Part shown: positions 11,051-22,115 of the stretch, piece after piece
Layout of the letters: the number at the start of each line of letters is the position of its first letter
Numbering within the stretch: the stretch's first letter is position 1
DNA from: Ailurus styani
Lineage: Eukaryota; Chordata; Mammalia; Carnivora; Ailuridae
NCBI GenBank assembly: GCA_002007465.1
Contig: LNAC01000759.1
Location: forward strand, 578,260 to 642,259
Length of the DNA: 64,000 bases
Direction: 5' to 3'
Notes under the pieces: model-generated
What the model was told of the DNA's origin: nothing
What the model saw: the letters and a program-made list of their open reading frames with translations, nothing else
Databases searched by the model: none
Program-made: the position numbers and the translations under genes

Positions 11051-12859
11051 AATGGGTTCTGATCCTTGGCTAGGAAAGTGGGAAATATTTATGGAGTCTC
11101 TAAAATTCTAAGAGAGACAATATATTTATAAGTGACCAGTTTTTAAAAGTGTTTTACAAATGTTAGTTTTCTTTCACTCTGGCTTTTAGTTGACTATTTT
11201 TTTTTTTTAGGAAGTCTTACTATCAGTAATCCTGACATATATCTAAACCAGTCTTTTCTACCACAGACTGTTTCCTCTTACTCAGTTTTCAAAGGAAATA
11301 AATTGATGATGGAAGAAAAACAGCTGGTTGCAATTTCTTTGAAGTCTTTTAATCAGAAAATTCCCTGGTTTATTTTATTTGGCTTCTTTCTAGGGCATGA
11401 CTGTTTAGATTGAACATTTAAATATCTTTCTTAAAGCTTCCACCAAAGATTTGCAACCCAAAAGGTATGAACTTATAAAATTAGAACTTTTAGTGGAGAT
11501 GAAAGGTAAACCTTTAACATAACTAAATTAAAGATACTCCAATGTATTTAAACTCAGTCATTATATAACTTAGGAAACTAGAAATATTTGTCCTTGGGGA
11601 CCATTGTACTAATGATACATTTCTGCATTTGAATATACTACATTAAAGGAAAGAGCAAGTGAATAGGTTATTACTGTATCACTGGGAACTTTGTTTCCAG
11701 AGTTTTTCCTATGCCTTAAACTGAAACTTTGTGACTTACACTGCTTTGGTTTAAGTTTTTGTCTTAAATGTTTCTCACTTCTATAATATTTATTCATGCA
11801 TAGTCTGACTTTCTCTGTTTAGGTCAAGGGAAGTGATAGGAGAAGCCCTACAATTGAGAATATGATCCCTTATTTGTATTTATCAAGCTGACTATAGCTG
11901 CTCACATTTACTGTAACCATTAGTACCCAGTTTACTTTTGTCAGATACAAACTCAGTGAGAAAAGAGCAGAAAAAAATGAAGTCACAGAGGGACACCAAG
12001 TATTAAAAATTAATATGTTCTAATGTTCTCTCCTTTCACTTAGTTTTAGTTCTCCAGCCTAGTCTCTATAGTTCACAAAGTGGTTTTTCTAAGCATTAAT
12101 CTATTTATGTCATTCTGGCATAAAACTCTTCAGTGACTTCCTGTCTCCCACAGGGTCAAGTTCCAGTTTGTGAGCTTTGCATACAAAACTATGCAGGAAC
12201 TGACCTCTCATCAGCACATCCTTTCCAAACTCTAGATTGTCAAAGTATTTATGCTTCACAGTGTTAGTTGTGAGGAAGGCAAACATCATTGGTTCCTTTA
12301 GTTAGCAGGACTTTATGGAGACAATGTGTGGGAAAGTATGGGAAGTCTCATAGTCTCTTATCCACCCCTGTGGGGAGCAGAGACTGTCGTCCCAGATCAG
12401 CCCAGCTCACTCAATAGCAATCCCATTGTCTGCTCCTCAGAAAAGGGCAGTCAGTCCTCTCTTCTAGGGTCTGTCATCTAGTCTCAGTTTCTCTGTCTAT
12501 GCTTTTCCTTCCACCTGCTTTGTCTTCCTGCTCTTTTTCTGACTTCCTCTGCCAGGGTCTCTGTGTTGCTCCTTCACTGTCTGCACATGAGCAACAGAAA
12601 AAGCAATGAAGGAGTAGTAACTGGGCATCCTTTCCTGAGCAACTTGGACAAGGGCCTTCTGTAAAAGATCTCTGGGTGTGATTACTCTATAATGGGACTC
12701 AAAAGAAGAGGTTGATTGTCCTACCAAGGAACTCATGATCAGGTACTAGGCCATGGGGATCCTTATAGGCAGTTAGTTCTGTCCTGTTCCCATGAGGATG
12801 TCTCTGTGATTAACACAAGTAGCCATTCCCTCCTTCTCTCTCAGTGAGTCTGACATGAA
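11051..12859. other. Interval without a recognised gene; one possible ancient repeat
   Basis: The stretch 12045-12240 ('ctcttcagtgacttcctgtc' onward) has the texture of an old dispersed mammalian repeat that I cannot name. The remainder looks single-copy. No open frame above 80 codons is present and no RNA gene was recognised. Confidence 0.35.
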
Positions 12860-13289
12860 TTGGACAGCTCCAAAAACCTTTACCCAGAACTCTTAGCTTT
12901 ACAAATAAGCATGAGTAGGGTTAGGTTGAGGTCCCTCAGCCTCTCAAGGGGACTGGAGTTCTTAGCCAAGGTCAGGGTTCAGTGGGGATATGGGGAAGAA
13001 TTGAACTTCTTGGGCCTTTCAGATGCTGATTCACAGGTGACTGTGATCCCCACAATCCTTGGTATCAAGATGAGGTGAAACAGATAATAGTTTATGGTTT
13101 TAGTTTCACTGAGACCTTTGCCCAGGGCTTTGCTATGTATGGGTACTTTTGGGTCCTTATAAATCTCCATTGTTATGACCAATACTACCTAATGTGTTAT
13201 TGGTTTAGATGTATTATATATGTGCACTCAGGTTCACCTTCACCTTCAACCCCTAATGGGAATTACTTCAATTAGGGCTATCTTAGTGG

Positions 13290-14440
13290 GGCATGTAGAA
13301 GATCCTACACCCACCTGACTACCAGCGCCTGATGCCATTGTCTCCACAAAACAGTATCAGCTGCCAGGGGGAGAAGAAGAAATAATGACCCTGTTGCCAA
13401 GCTTAAGAAAGCCTAAGTGAAACTATTTTTTCATTTAAAAGTCCCATCTGGTCTGTGTATAAGACCTTGGGACCTAGAGAATCATCACTGATGGGGCTCA
13501 GTACTACAGTACTGTCCTTGGCACTGGTGAGCTGATATTGTGACTGCCTGTAGGCAATTGCTCAAGCCAAGGGAACTTGGTATGTGGCAGTTGATATCTA
13601 AAATGCATTTATCAGTGTCACTTTCCATCTAGATCAATTTGCCTTTATTGGAATAGGTTGTAATATACCTTCAATGTCCTTCCACAAGGCTCTTAAATTC
13701 TTTGGCTACCTCAATGAACAGGTATGCTGTGATAAGGAAGAAGTCCCACTCCCTGAGGGAGCACTGACCTTCCACTATACTGGCCTCCTTATGGGTACAG
13801 ACAAGGGTACTAGATACCCTGAGATCACATTGAGACACATGCACAACATAACTGAGCCATTAACACTGACAAAGTACAAGGACCTAGTATAATCAAGTAA
13901 AATTCCTGAGGATGATCTGGGAAGGGGTACAATACCTCATTCTGGAGGAGACAATTTTGGCTGTCTCTGCCCCCACAAATAAAAAATCTGCCTCCACATA
14001 TTTGGAGGGTCTAGTTGACTTTCGAAGCTCTCACACAGCCCATGAGAGGTCTTGATGGCATCTCTCTAGATCATGTTGGGCCTCTTGTCCAGTCCAAAGG
14101 GTTCTGCCTGAACCTGACTGCATTTGACACTTTTTAGCTGGTTGGCCTACCCATTCCTGTATATTCCACTGACTCAGACCACACTTTCTGGTCCTACAAG
14201 GCTACATATTTTTTCTGTTTGGGTACCTTGAGAACATTGCTTTAGATAATGGCTCTGGAATTTGGCCCATGGTACACATCAGTGCCAATAGTGGGGCATA
14301 CAATAGACTCTTTATGCTGCATAAAACTCCCAAGCTGTAAGGGTGGTTGAGCATTATAATGGATAATTAGAGAACAGGCTTAAGTGGCTGATGGATGGGG
14401 ACTAGATAGCCCCTGCCAGGATTATCTAACTCAGGCAAGC
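13290..14440 (+). pseudogene. Decayed ERV-L-like pol remnant (RT to integrase)
   Basis: Translation of the + strand in shifting frames gives fragments that line up with a class III (ERV-L type) pol gene. Around 13578-13610 a reverse-transcriptase block reads 'WYVAVDI', then a stop, then 'NAF'. A 'DQFAF' segment follows. The catalytic YxDD box should sit at about 13770-13796 but reads 'HYTGLLMG', so both aspartates are gone. A connection-like segment with 'APTNKKSA' lies near 13965-13995. From about 14070 an integrase-like segment follows ('DHVGPL', then a 'TDSDHTF' block near 14170, and a 'HYNG' block near 14350). RNase H appears deleted. Many stops and frameshifts make it non-functional. No LTRs were identified around it. 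The assignment rests on motif order and spacing, not on a database search. Confidence 0.6.
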
Positions 14441-15530
14441 ATTGCATATTTAAATAGGCTGTGCACCCCCTTTGTTCAACTGAACACTTTTATTTTATAA
14501 TTTGATAACTCAGTCTCCATTGGGACCCTCTAATGGTCTTCTAACTCCTTCAATTCTTTCTTGAAAGATCAGGATGGCTATAAAACAGCAAGGGGTGGAA
14601 GTCAGTAACCTTATTCATTTATTTCCCAGATGTGGAGAATGTTTTTTGTTTGTTTGTTTGTTTGTTTCCTACAAGTACCTAAAAAATAATGACCATCAAT
14701 ATGAGGTCTTGAGTTCAATATTTTCTTTAAGGTACCCCTGCTCTAGGCTCCAGGTAACCCCATGAGATGAAAAACAGTATATAAAATAGAAATTGTTAGA
14801 GAACCAAGAGAGAATCCAATCCAGAAGATTTGGGTTCAGTACCCTGGGGGTTGGATCAAGAGCACTATCCTTGCCTATGGTAAAGGGCAGATTGCTTACA
14901 TCACAGTTGATAGGCAGAAGTCCTCTCAACTGGTAGGATGTTAATTCTTTAGGATCCAAAATATTCCAGGAAAGGGAAGGAGATGGATACATAACCTCTC
15001 TTCTCTCTCTCTCTCTCTCTCTCTTTCAGGGTAGATTGTATGACTCCTGCTTCATTGATATGCCTGTCATAAGCAGTGCCACCAATTTGAATTTGGTGAA
15101 CTATTGGATATGTAACCTACCACCTGATCTTACAGATAAACATCTGGTTGCTGTACTGCTAAAAACCACAAGTGGACATTTCTTTGTGGATCTTTCTGGC
15201 ACCTTAAATACCCAACTGTATTAAACTAAACTTGATGCATTGTTGCAATTGGACTCTGACACTACTTGAGTGAAATGCCTTTCTAAATGTCAACTCTCTC
15301 CTATTAAAGTTGGGAGAAACTGGAACATCTGTAGGAAAGGGTGCCGAATTCACTGTTAGGGATATTTTAGTATTATGATGGTGTCCTCCTCCTCCCCTAT
15401 GTTCTTCTCCATCATTACTCTGGGGAGTTGCCAGGTAGCATTATTTACTCTACTCCTGTGTACGCTCCGGGCAGTTATTCCCACTAACTAAGTCATCCAA
15501 TTAGAAATGTTAAACATAGCTTTTTCTTCA
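14441..15530. other. Interval downstream of the ERV-L-like pol remnant
   Basis: This stretch may hold further decayed ERV sequence, but I cannot prove it. It contains a (GTTT)n run (about 14647-14668) and a (CT)n run (15002-15026). The (CT)n run is followed at once by CAG and a 62-codon + strand frame (15036-15224), which mimics a splice acceptor plus exon. There is no supporting donor or family match. Confidence 0.35.
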
Positions 15531-15534
15531 TTTT

Positions 15535-15680
15535 GATGATTTTATCTATTGTTTCTCTCTTTTATATTTCATTTATTTCCATTCTTATCTTTATTATTTC
15601 CTGCCTTCTGCATGGTTTGAGTTTAGTTTGCTTTTCTTTTTATAGTTTCTTAAGGTAGAAGCTGAGGTTATTGATATATT
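15535..15680 (-). mobile_element. Old LINE-1 ORF2 fragment
   Basis: 'tttgagtttagtttgctttt', 'tatagtttcttaaggtagaa' and 'gaggttattgat' are the antisense of the L1 ORF2 segment between endonuclease and reverse transcriptase. They are strongly diverged and cut off by the 3' end of the next L1. This indicates that the longer L1 landed in or beside older L1 material. Confidence 0.55.
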
Positions 15681-18419
15681 TATTTATTCATTCATTCATT
15701 CACTCATTCATTCATTCATTTATTTTTTAGGATGAGATCCATACTTTTTTTCCCCTTGATTTGAGTATAGTTGAACACAAGGTTACATTAGTTTCAGGTG
15801 TCTAATTCAGTGATTTGACAAACTTATACGTTATACTCTGTTCACAAGTATAGCTACCATCTGTACCATTATGTTGCTATTACAATATCATTGGATGTAT
15901 TCCTTATGCTCTGATTTTTATTCCCCTGACTTACTCATTCCATAGCTAGAAATCTATTTTTCCCTGTCCGCTTCACCCATTTTGCATATCCCTCATCTTT
16001 TTCCCCTCTGGCAACCATCAGTTTTTTTCTCTGTATTTATGGATCTATTTCTGTTTTTTGTTTATTTATTCATTTTTTAGATTGTATTTATAAGTGGAAT
16101 CATATGGCATTTGCCTTTCTCAGTCTGACTTATTTCACTTAGTATAATACTCTCTAGATCCATCCATGTTATCTCAAATGGCACAATCTCATCATTTTTT
16201 ATGACTGTAGGCTGTGTAATATTCCATTTTGATTATATCTGTATCTATATCATGTATCCCTTATCCATTTGTCTATTTGATGGACATTTAGGTTGCTTTC
16301 ATATCTTGGCTATTACAAATAATGCTGCAGTAAACATAGGGGTGCATATATCTTTTTGAGTTAATGTTTTCATTTTCCTTGGGTAAACACCCAATAGTTG
16401 AATTATTGTATTATATGGTATTTCTATTTTTAATTTTTTCAGGAAACTTCATACTGTTTTCCATAGTGGCTGTATTAATTTACACTCCTACCAACAGGGC
16501 ATGAAGTTTCCTCTTTTCTCCACATCCATGCCAAGACTTATTGTTTCTTGTCTTGTTGATTTTAGTCATTCTAACAGGTGTGAGGTGATATCTCATTGTA
16601 GTTTTGAATTGCATTTCTCTGATGATTAGTGGTCTTGAGCATCTTTTCATGTGTCTGTTGGCCACCTGTATGTCTTTTTGGGAAAAATATCTACTCAGGT
16701 GTTCTGCCCATTTTTTAAAATTGAATTCTTTGTATTAGTTTTGAGTTGTATACGTTCTTTATATATTTTGGATATTAATCCCTTATAGAATATATCATTT
16801 GCAAATATCTTCTCCCATTCAGTAGGTTGTCTTTTTGTTTTGTTGTTGGTTTCCTTTGCTGTGGAGAAGCCTTCTATTTTGATGTAGTCCCAGTAGTTTA
16901 TTTTTGTTTTTGTTTCCCTTGACTCAGGAGATATATCCAGAAACATGTTGCCATGGCTGATGTCAGAGAAAGTCCTGCCTCTGTTCTTTTCTAGAATATT
17001 TATGGTTTTAGGTCTCATGTTTAGGTCTTTAATCCATTTTGAGTTCATTTTTGTGTGTGGCATTAGAAAGTAGTCCAGTTTCATTCTTTTACATGTAGCT
17101 GTCCTGTTTCCCAGCATCATTTATTGGAAAGTCTGTTGTGGTTTTTTATTTTCTTTCTTATTTTATATTCTTTCTTCCTTTGTCACATATGAATGTGAGT
17201 TTATTTCTGGGGTCACTATTTTGTTCCATTGATCTGTGTGTCTATTTTTGTACCAGCTTTATAGTATATCTTGAAATCCAGAATTATAATACCTACAGCT
17301 TTGTTCTTCTATTTCAGGATTGCTCTGGCTATTTGGGGTCTTTTGTGGTTCCATAAAACTTTTAGTATTATTTGTCCTAGTTTTGTGAAAAATGCATTGG
17401 TATTTTGATAGGGATCGCTTTGAATCTGTAGATTGATCTGCATAATATGGACATTTTTGATGGTATTAATTCTTCCAGTCCATGAGCATGGAATATCTTT
17501 CTATTTCCATTTGTTTGTGTCACATTTCATTTTTTTCATTAGCGTTTTATAGTTTTCAGAGTACAGGTCTTTTAGCTCCTAGGTTAAGTTTATTCCTAGG
17601 TATTTTATTCTTTCTGGTATAATTGTAAATGGGACTGTTTTCTTTATTTCTCTTTCTGTGACTTCATTGTTAGTGTACAGAAATGCTACTGATTTCTGGG
17701 TATTAATTTTGTATCTTGCCACTTTACTGACTTTGTTTATACTTCTAGTAGTTTTTTGATAGAGTCTTTAGGATTTTCTATGTATCGTATCATGTCATCT
17801 GCAAATAGTGACAGTTTAACTTATTCTTTACCAATATGGATGCTTCTTATTTCTTTTTTGTTGTCTGATTGCTATGGCTAGGACATTCAGTACCACGTTG
17901 AATAAAAGTGGCAAGAGTGGACATCCTTTTCTTGTTTCTGACCCTAGAGGGAAAGCTCTCAGTTTCTCACCATTAAGGATAATGTTAGCTGTAGGTTTTT
18001 CATATTGGCTTTTATCATGTTGATGTATTTTCCCTCTAACCACATTTTGTCACAAGTTTTTTTAACATGAATGGTGATTGAATCTTGTCAAATACTTTTT
18101 CTGCATCTGTTGAGACGATCATATGATTTTATCCTTCATTTTGTTGATGTAGTGTATGGTGTTAATTTATTTGCAAATATTGAACCATCCTTGCATCCCA
18201 GGAATAAATCCCACCTGAATATGGTGAATGTTCTTTTTAATGTATTGTGTTGTGGAAAATTTTGTATCTATGTTCATCAGGGATATTGGCCTGTAATTTT
18301 CTTTTTTTGCAGTATCTTTGCTTGGTTTTAGTATCAAAGTAATGCTGGCCTGGTAGAATGTATATGGAAGCTTTTTGTCCTCTTCTGTCTTTTGTATTAG
18401 TTTGAGGAGAATAGGTATT

Positions 18420-18458
18420 TTTATTTTATTATTTTTTAAAGATTTTATTTATTTATTT

Positions 18459-18500
<42 letters not shown>

Positions 18501-18649
18501 ACAAGTAGGCAGAGAGGCAGGCAGAGTGAAGGAGGAAGCAGGCTCCCTGCTGAGCAAAGAGCCTGATGTGGGCCTCAATCCCAGTACCCTGAGATCATGA
18601 CCGGAGCCAAAGGCAGAGGCTTTAACCCACTGAGCCACCGAGGCACCCC
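18420..18649 (-). mobile_element. CAN SINE nested in LINE-1
   Basis: This is a reverse-orientation SINE with an unusually long (GA)n run (about 18462-18498). A perfect 15-bp duplication, 'aggagaataggtatt', lies at 18405-18419 and 18650-18664. It interrupts the RT region of the L1 and therefore postdates it. Confidence 0.94.
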
Positions 18650-18980
18650 AGGAGAATAGGTATTAACTCTTCTTTAATATCTGGTAGAATACTTATGAAT
18701 CCATTTAGTCTGAGAATTTTATTTTTTGGTAGTATTTTTGATTACTGATTCAATTTTGTTACTTGTAATTGCTCTGTTCAAATTTTCTATTCCTTTCTGA
18801 TTTAGTTTTGGAAGATTGTATGTTTCTAGGAATTTATCCATTTCTTCTAGATCATTCAGTTTTTTGGCATAACTTTTCCATAGTATTCTATTTATAATCC
18901 TTTGTATTTCTGTGGTATCAATTGTTACTCCTCCTCTATCATTTTTGATTTTATTTATTTGGGTTCTTTCTCTTTGTTTC

Positions 18981-19177
18981 TTTACTTTTTTAAAAAAGAT
19001 TTTATTTATTTATTTGAAAGAGAGATATCACAAGTAAGCAGAGAGGCAGGTAGAGGGAGAGGGAGAAGCAGGCTCCCTGCCAAGCAAAGAGCCTGATGTG
19101 GGGCTCAATCCCAGGACCCTGAGATCATGACCCAAGTCAAAGGCAGTGGCCTAACCCACTAAGCCACCCAGGCGCCC
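18981..19177 (-). mobile_element. CAN SINE nested in LINE-1
   Basis: This is a reverse-orientation copy with the head complement 'agccacccaggcgcccc'. The 11-bp duplication 'ctctttgtttc' lies at 18970-18980 and 19178-19188. It is about 330 bp from the preceding SINE, in the same orientation and in the same host L1. Confidence 0.92.
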
Positions 19178-19314
19178 CTCTTTGTTTCATGATGAGTCTG
19201 GCTAAAGGTGTGCCAATTTTGTTTATGTTTTCAAAGAACCAGCTCTTGGTTTTATTGTTTTGGTTTGTTTTTGTCTCTGTGTTATGTTTTTTGGTCTCCA
19301 TTTTTTTTTCTAGG

Positions 19315-19336
19315 GGTGTGTGTGTGTGTGTGTGTG
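19315..19336. repeat. (GT)n microsatellite in LINE-1
   Basis: This is a run of about 11 GT units inside the dead L1 ORF2 remnant. It is an expansion of element sequence after insertion. Confidence 0.9.
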
Positions 19337-19732
19337 ACTTATTCTTAGTATCATACCGTTGTGGTAGGAAAAGATGCATGGTATGATTTCAGCCTTCTTA
19401 AATTTATTGAAGTTTGTTTTATGTTCCAGTATGTGATCTATTCTGGAGAATGTTCTATATGCATTGGGAAAGAATGGGTATTCTGTTGTTTTGGATGAAG
19501 TGTGTGTATATATCTGTTATGTTCATCTGGTACAATGTGTCATTCAAAGACATTGTTTCCTTATTGATTTTATGTCTGTGTGATTTATTAATTGATGTAA
19601 CATTATCCATCCTAGAGAATGTTCCATGTGCACTCAAGAAAAATGTATATTCTGCTGCTTTGGGATGAAATGTTCTGCACATGTCTACTAAGTACCTCTG
19701 GTCTAAAGTGTTGTTTAAGGCTGATGTTTCTT

Positions 19733-19940
19733 TTTTTTTTTTTTTTTTTTTTAAAGATTTTATTTATTTATTTGACACAGAGAGAGAGAGATCACAGAGA
19801 GGCAGGCAGAGAGACAAGGAGAGGAGGAAGCAGGCTCCCTGCTGAGCAGAGAGCCCGATGCGGGCCTCGATCCCAGGACGCTGAGATCATGACCTGAGCC
19901 GAAAGCAGAGGCTTTAACCCACTGAGCCACCCAGGCGCCC
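19733..19940 (-). mobile_element. CAN SINE nested in LINE-1, young
   Basis: A 20-base T run precedes 'aaagattttatttattt', and the body carries 'gcaggctccctgctgagcag' and 'cgatgcgggcctcgatccc'. A perfect 16-bp duplication, 'aaggctgatgtttctt', lies at 19717-19732 and 19941-19956. The body keeps CpG dinucleotides, which suggests recent arrival. Confidence 0.95.
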
Positions 19941-20069
19941 AAGGCTGATGTTTCTTTATTGATTTTCTGTCTGGACAATCTGTCCATTGATGTGAGGAGG
20001 GTATTAAAATCCCCTACTATTATTGTATTGCTGTCAGTTTCTTCGTTTAAGTCTGTTGGTTTTTGCTTT

Positions 20070-20160
20070 ATATATATGCGTGTGTGTGTGTGTGTGCATG
20101 TGTGTATATATATGTGTGTGTGTGTGTGTGTATACATATATGTATGTATATATATATATG
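20070..20160. repeat. Compound (GT)n/(AT)n microsatellite
   Basis: Alternating purine-pyrimidine sequence: TATATA, two GT runs separated by TATATAT, then ATACATATATGTATG and a TA run. It sits in the L1 endonuclease region. It is prone to length variation and to Z-DNA or cruciform forms. Confidence 0.88.
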
Positions 20161-21024
20161 TTGGGTGTATACATATTTATAAGTGTTATATCTTCTTGCT
20201 GGTTGACTCCTTTATCATTACATAATGCCTATTTTTGTTTTTTATTTTGTCTGATGTAAGTATAGCTATCCCAGCTTTCTTTTGGTTTCCACATTCATGA
20301 AACATCTTTTTGTATCCCTTCACTTTCAGTCTCAGTGTGTTTCTACATCTGAAGTGAGTCTCTTATAGGCAGAATATAGTTGGGTCTTTTCTTCTTCTTT
20401 TTTTTAATCTATTCAATCACTCTGTGTCTTTTGATTGTGGCATTTTTGTCCATTTACATTTAAAATAATTATTGATAGGTATATACTTATTGTCATTTTG
20501 TTAATTGTTTTCTGGCTCTTTTATAGTTTATCTTTGATTCTTTCTTCTTTTCTTGCTCTCTTCTCTTGTGGTTTGATGCCTTTCTTTAGTGCTATGTTTA
20601 GATTCTTTTTTCATTATCTTTTGTGTGTCTACTATGGGTTTTGCTTTGTGGTTACCATGAGGCTAACATATAACAACCTCTCTTTATAACAATCTATTTT
20701 AAATGGACAACAAGTTAAGTTTGAATGCATCTTAAAACTATATTTTTACTCCTCCTTACACACATTTTATGTTTCTGATATCATATTTCACATCTTTTTA
20801 TTTTGTGTATCCCTTACCTAATTATTGTAGGTTTAGTTAGTTTTACTACTTTTAACCTTCCTCCTAGCTTTGTAAATGATTAATCTACTACCTTTACTAT
20901 ATATTTACCTATATAAGTGGTATCAATGAGATTTTTACTCTATGTTTTCTTGTTACAATTAGTGCCCTTTCTGTTCAGCTTAAGTAAGTCCCTTTAACTT
21001 TTTACTTTTAACTTTTACTTACAG

Positions 21025-22115
21025 ATGTTTTAGTGGTGATGAACTCCTTTCACTTTTGCTTGTTTGGAAAATTCTATCTCTCCTTCAGTTCTGAATGGTA
21101 ATCTTGCCAGGTAGGATATTCTTGGTTGGAAGTGATTTTTGTTTGTTTGTTTGTTTTCCTTTCAGCACTTTTAATATATCATGCCACTTCCTTCTGCAAA
21201 ATTTCTGCTGAAAAATATGCTGATAGTCTTATGGGTGTTCCCTTGTACATTACAAGTGTTTTCTTTTGCTGCATTTTTTAAAAAAAGATTTTATTTATTT
21301 ACTCATGAGAGAGAAAGCACACAAGAGCTCAGACAGAGAGGGAGAAGCAGACTCCTTGCTGAGCAGGGAGCTGGATGCAGGACTCAATCTCAGGATCCTG
21401 GAATCATGACCTTAACCAAAGGCAGACTTAACTGAGCCATCCAGGTGCCCCATCTCTTGCCACTTTAAGATTCTCTCTTTATCTTTATCTTTTGACATTT
21501 TAATTTATAATGTGTCTTGGTATGGATCTCTTTGGTTCATTTTATTGGAAACTCTCCAGGCTTCCTGGATCTGAATGTCTGTTTTCTTCCCTAGGTTATG
21601 GAAGTTTTTAGCTGTTATATTTTCAAATATATTTTTTCCCCTTTTTCTCTCTCTTCTTCTGGGACCCCTAAAATGTGAATGTTTTGCTGCTTGATGTTAT
21701 TCTGTAGATCCATTAATCTATCTTCACTTTTGAAAATTCTTTTATCTTTCTTTCTCTTTTTTTCTTTTTCTTTCTTTCTTGGTTTCGGTGAATTCTACTG
21801 CCCTGTGTTCTGGATTACTGATCCTTTCTTTTGCTTCATCTAGTCTGCTATCGAACAAAACCCTTTAGTGTAGTTTTAATTCAGTTTTATATTCTTCAGT
21901 TTTGTGACTTCTTATATTTTCTGATACTTATATTTTCTATCCCCTTGTTGAAGTTCCCCATGTGATTATTCATTCTTATCCCAACTTCTGTGAACATTTA
22001 TGACCATTACTTTGAACTCTTTATCAGGCAAGTTACTTATCTTCATTTCATGAAGGGTTTTTTGTTTTTTTCCCCTGAGGTTTTATCTTGTTCTTTCATT
22101 TGGAACATATTTCTC
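21025..22115 (-). pseudogene. LINE-1 ORF1 remnant
   Basis: This is a dead ORF1, the RNA-binding chaperone of L1. The C-terminal part at about 21030-21130 translates, with breaks, to an arginine-rich end and 'PRISYLARLPFRTEGEIEFS'-like sequence. The N-terminal part near 21.9-22.1 kb aligns by eye with the ORF1 start of the second L1 at 63.5-63.7 kb. A SINE at 21275-21450 and a TTTC-rich tract near 21750-21782 interrupt it. Confidence 0.7.
21275..21450 (-). mobile_element. CAN SINE nested in LINE-1 ORF1, older
   Basis: This is a reverse-orientation SINE with 'aaagattttatttatttact', a short (GA) block, 'gactccttgctgagcaggga' and the head complement 'gccatccaggtgcccc'. The flanks ('tcttttgctgcattt' and 'tctcttgccacttt') resemble a decayed duplication. 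It is more diverged than the copies at 18.4 and 19.7 kb, so it is probably the first of the four to have landed. Confidence 0.88.

Larger units (their letters stand above)
16095..20495 (-). pseudogene. LINE-1 ORF2 remnant (endonuclease-RT-C terminal)
   Basis: This is a dead ORF2 of the 15.7-23.6 kb L1, split by three SINEs. The N-terminal endonuclease starts near 20490, where the complement encodes an 'NVNG' block and 'IKRHR'-like sequence. The reverse transcriptase centre lies at about 17.8-18.3 kb; a 71-codon open segment there carries '[18 protein letters not shown]' and '[17 protein letters not shown]'. The C-terminal part at 16.5-17.1 kb shows 'WIKDLNMRPKTI', 'PTEWEKIF' and 'RYHLTPVRM'. 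The end near 16100 matches the end of the younger copy at 5249. Each segment is in a different frame, so no product is possible. Confidence 0.85.

Noticed and set aside
18462..18498. CRISPR-like or satellite array from repeated units
   Set aside because: The repeat is a (GA)n stretch inside a SINE. No direct repeats with unique spacers exist anywhere in the window, and the genome is eukaryotic.
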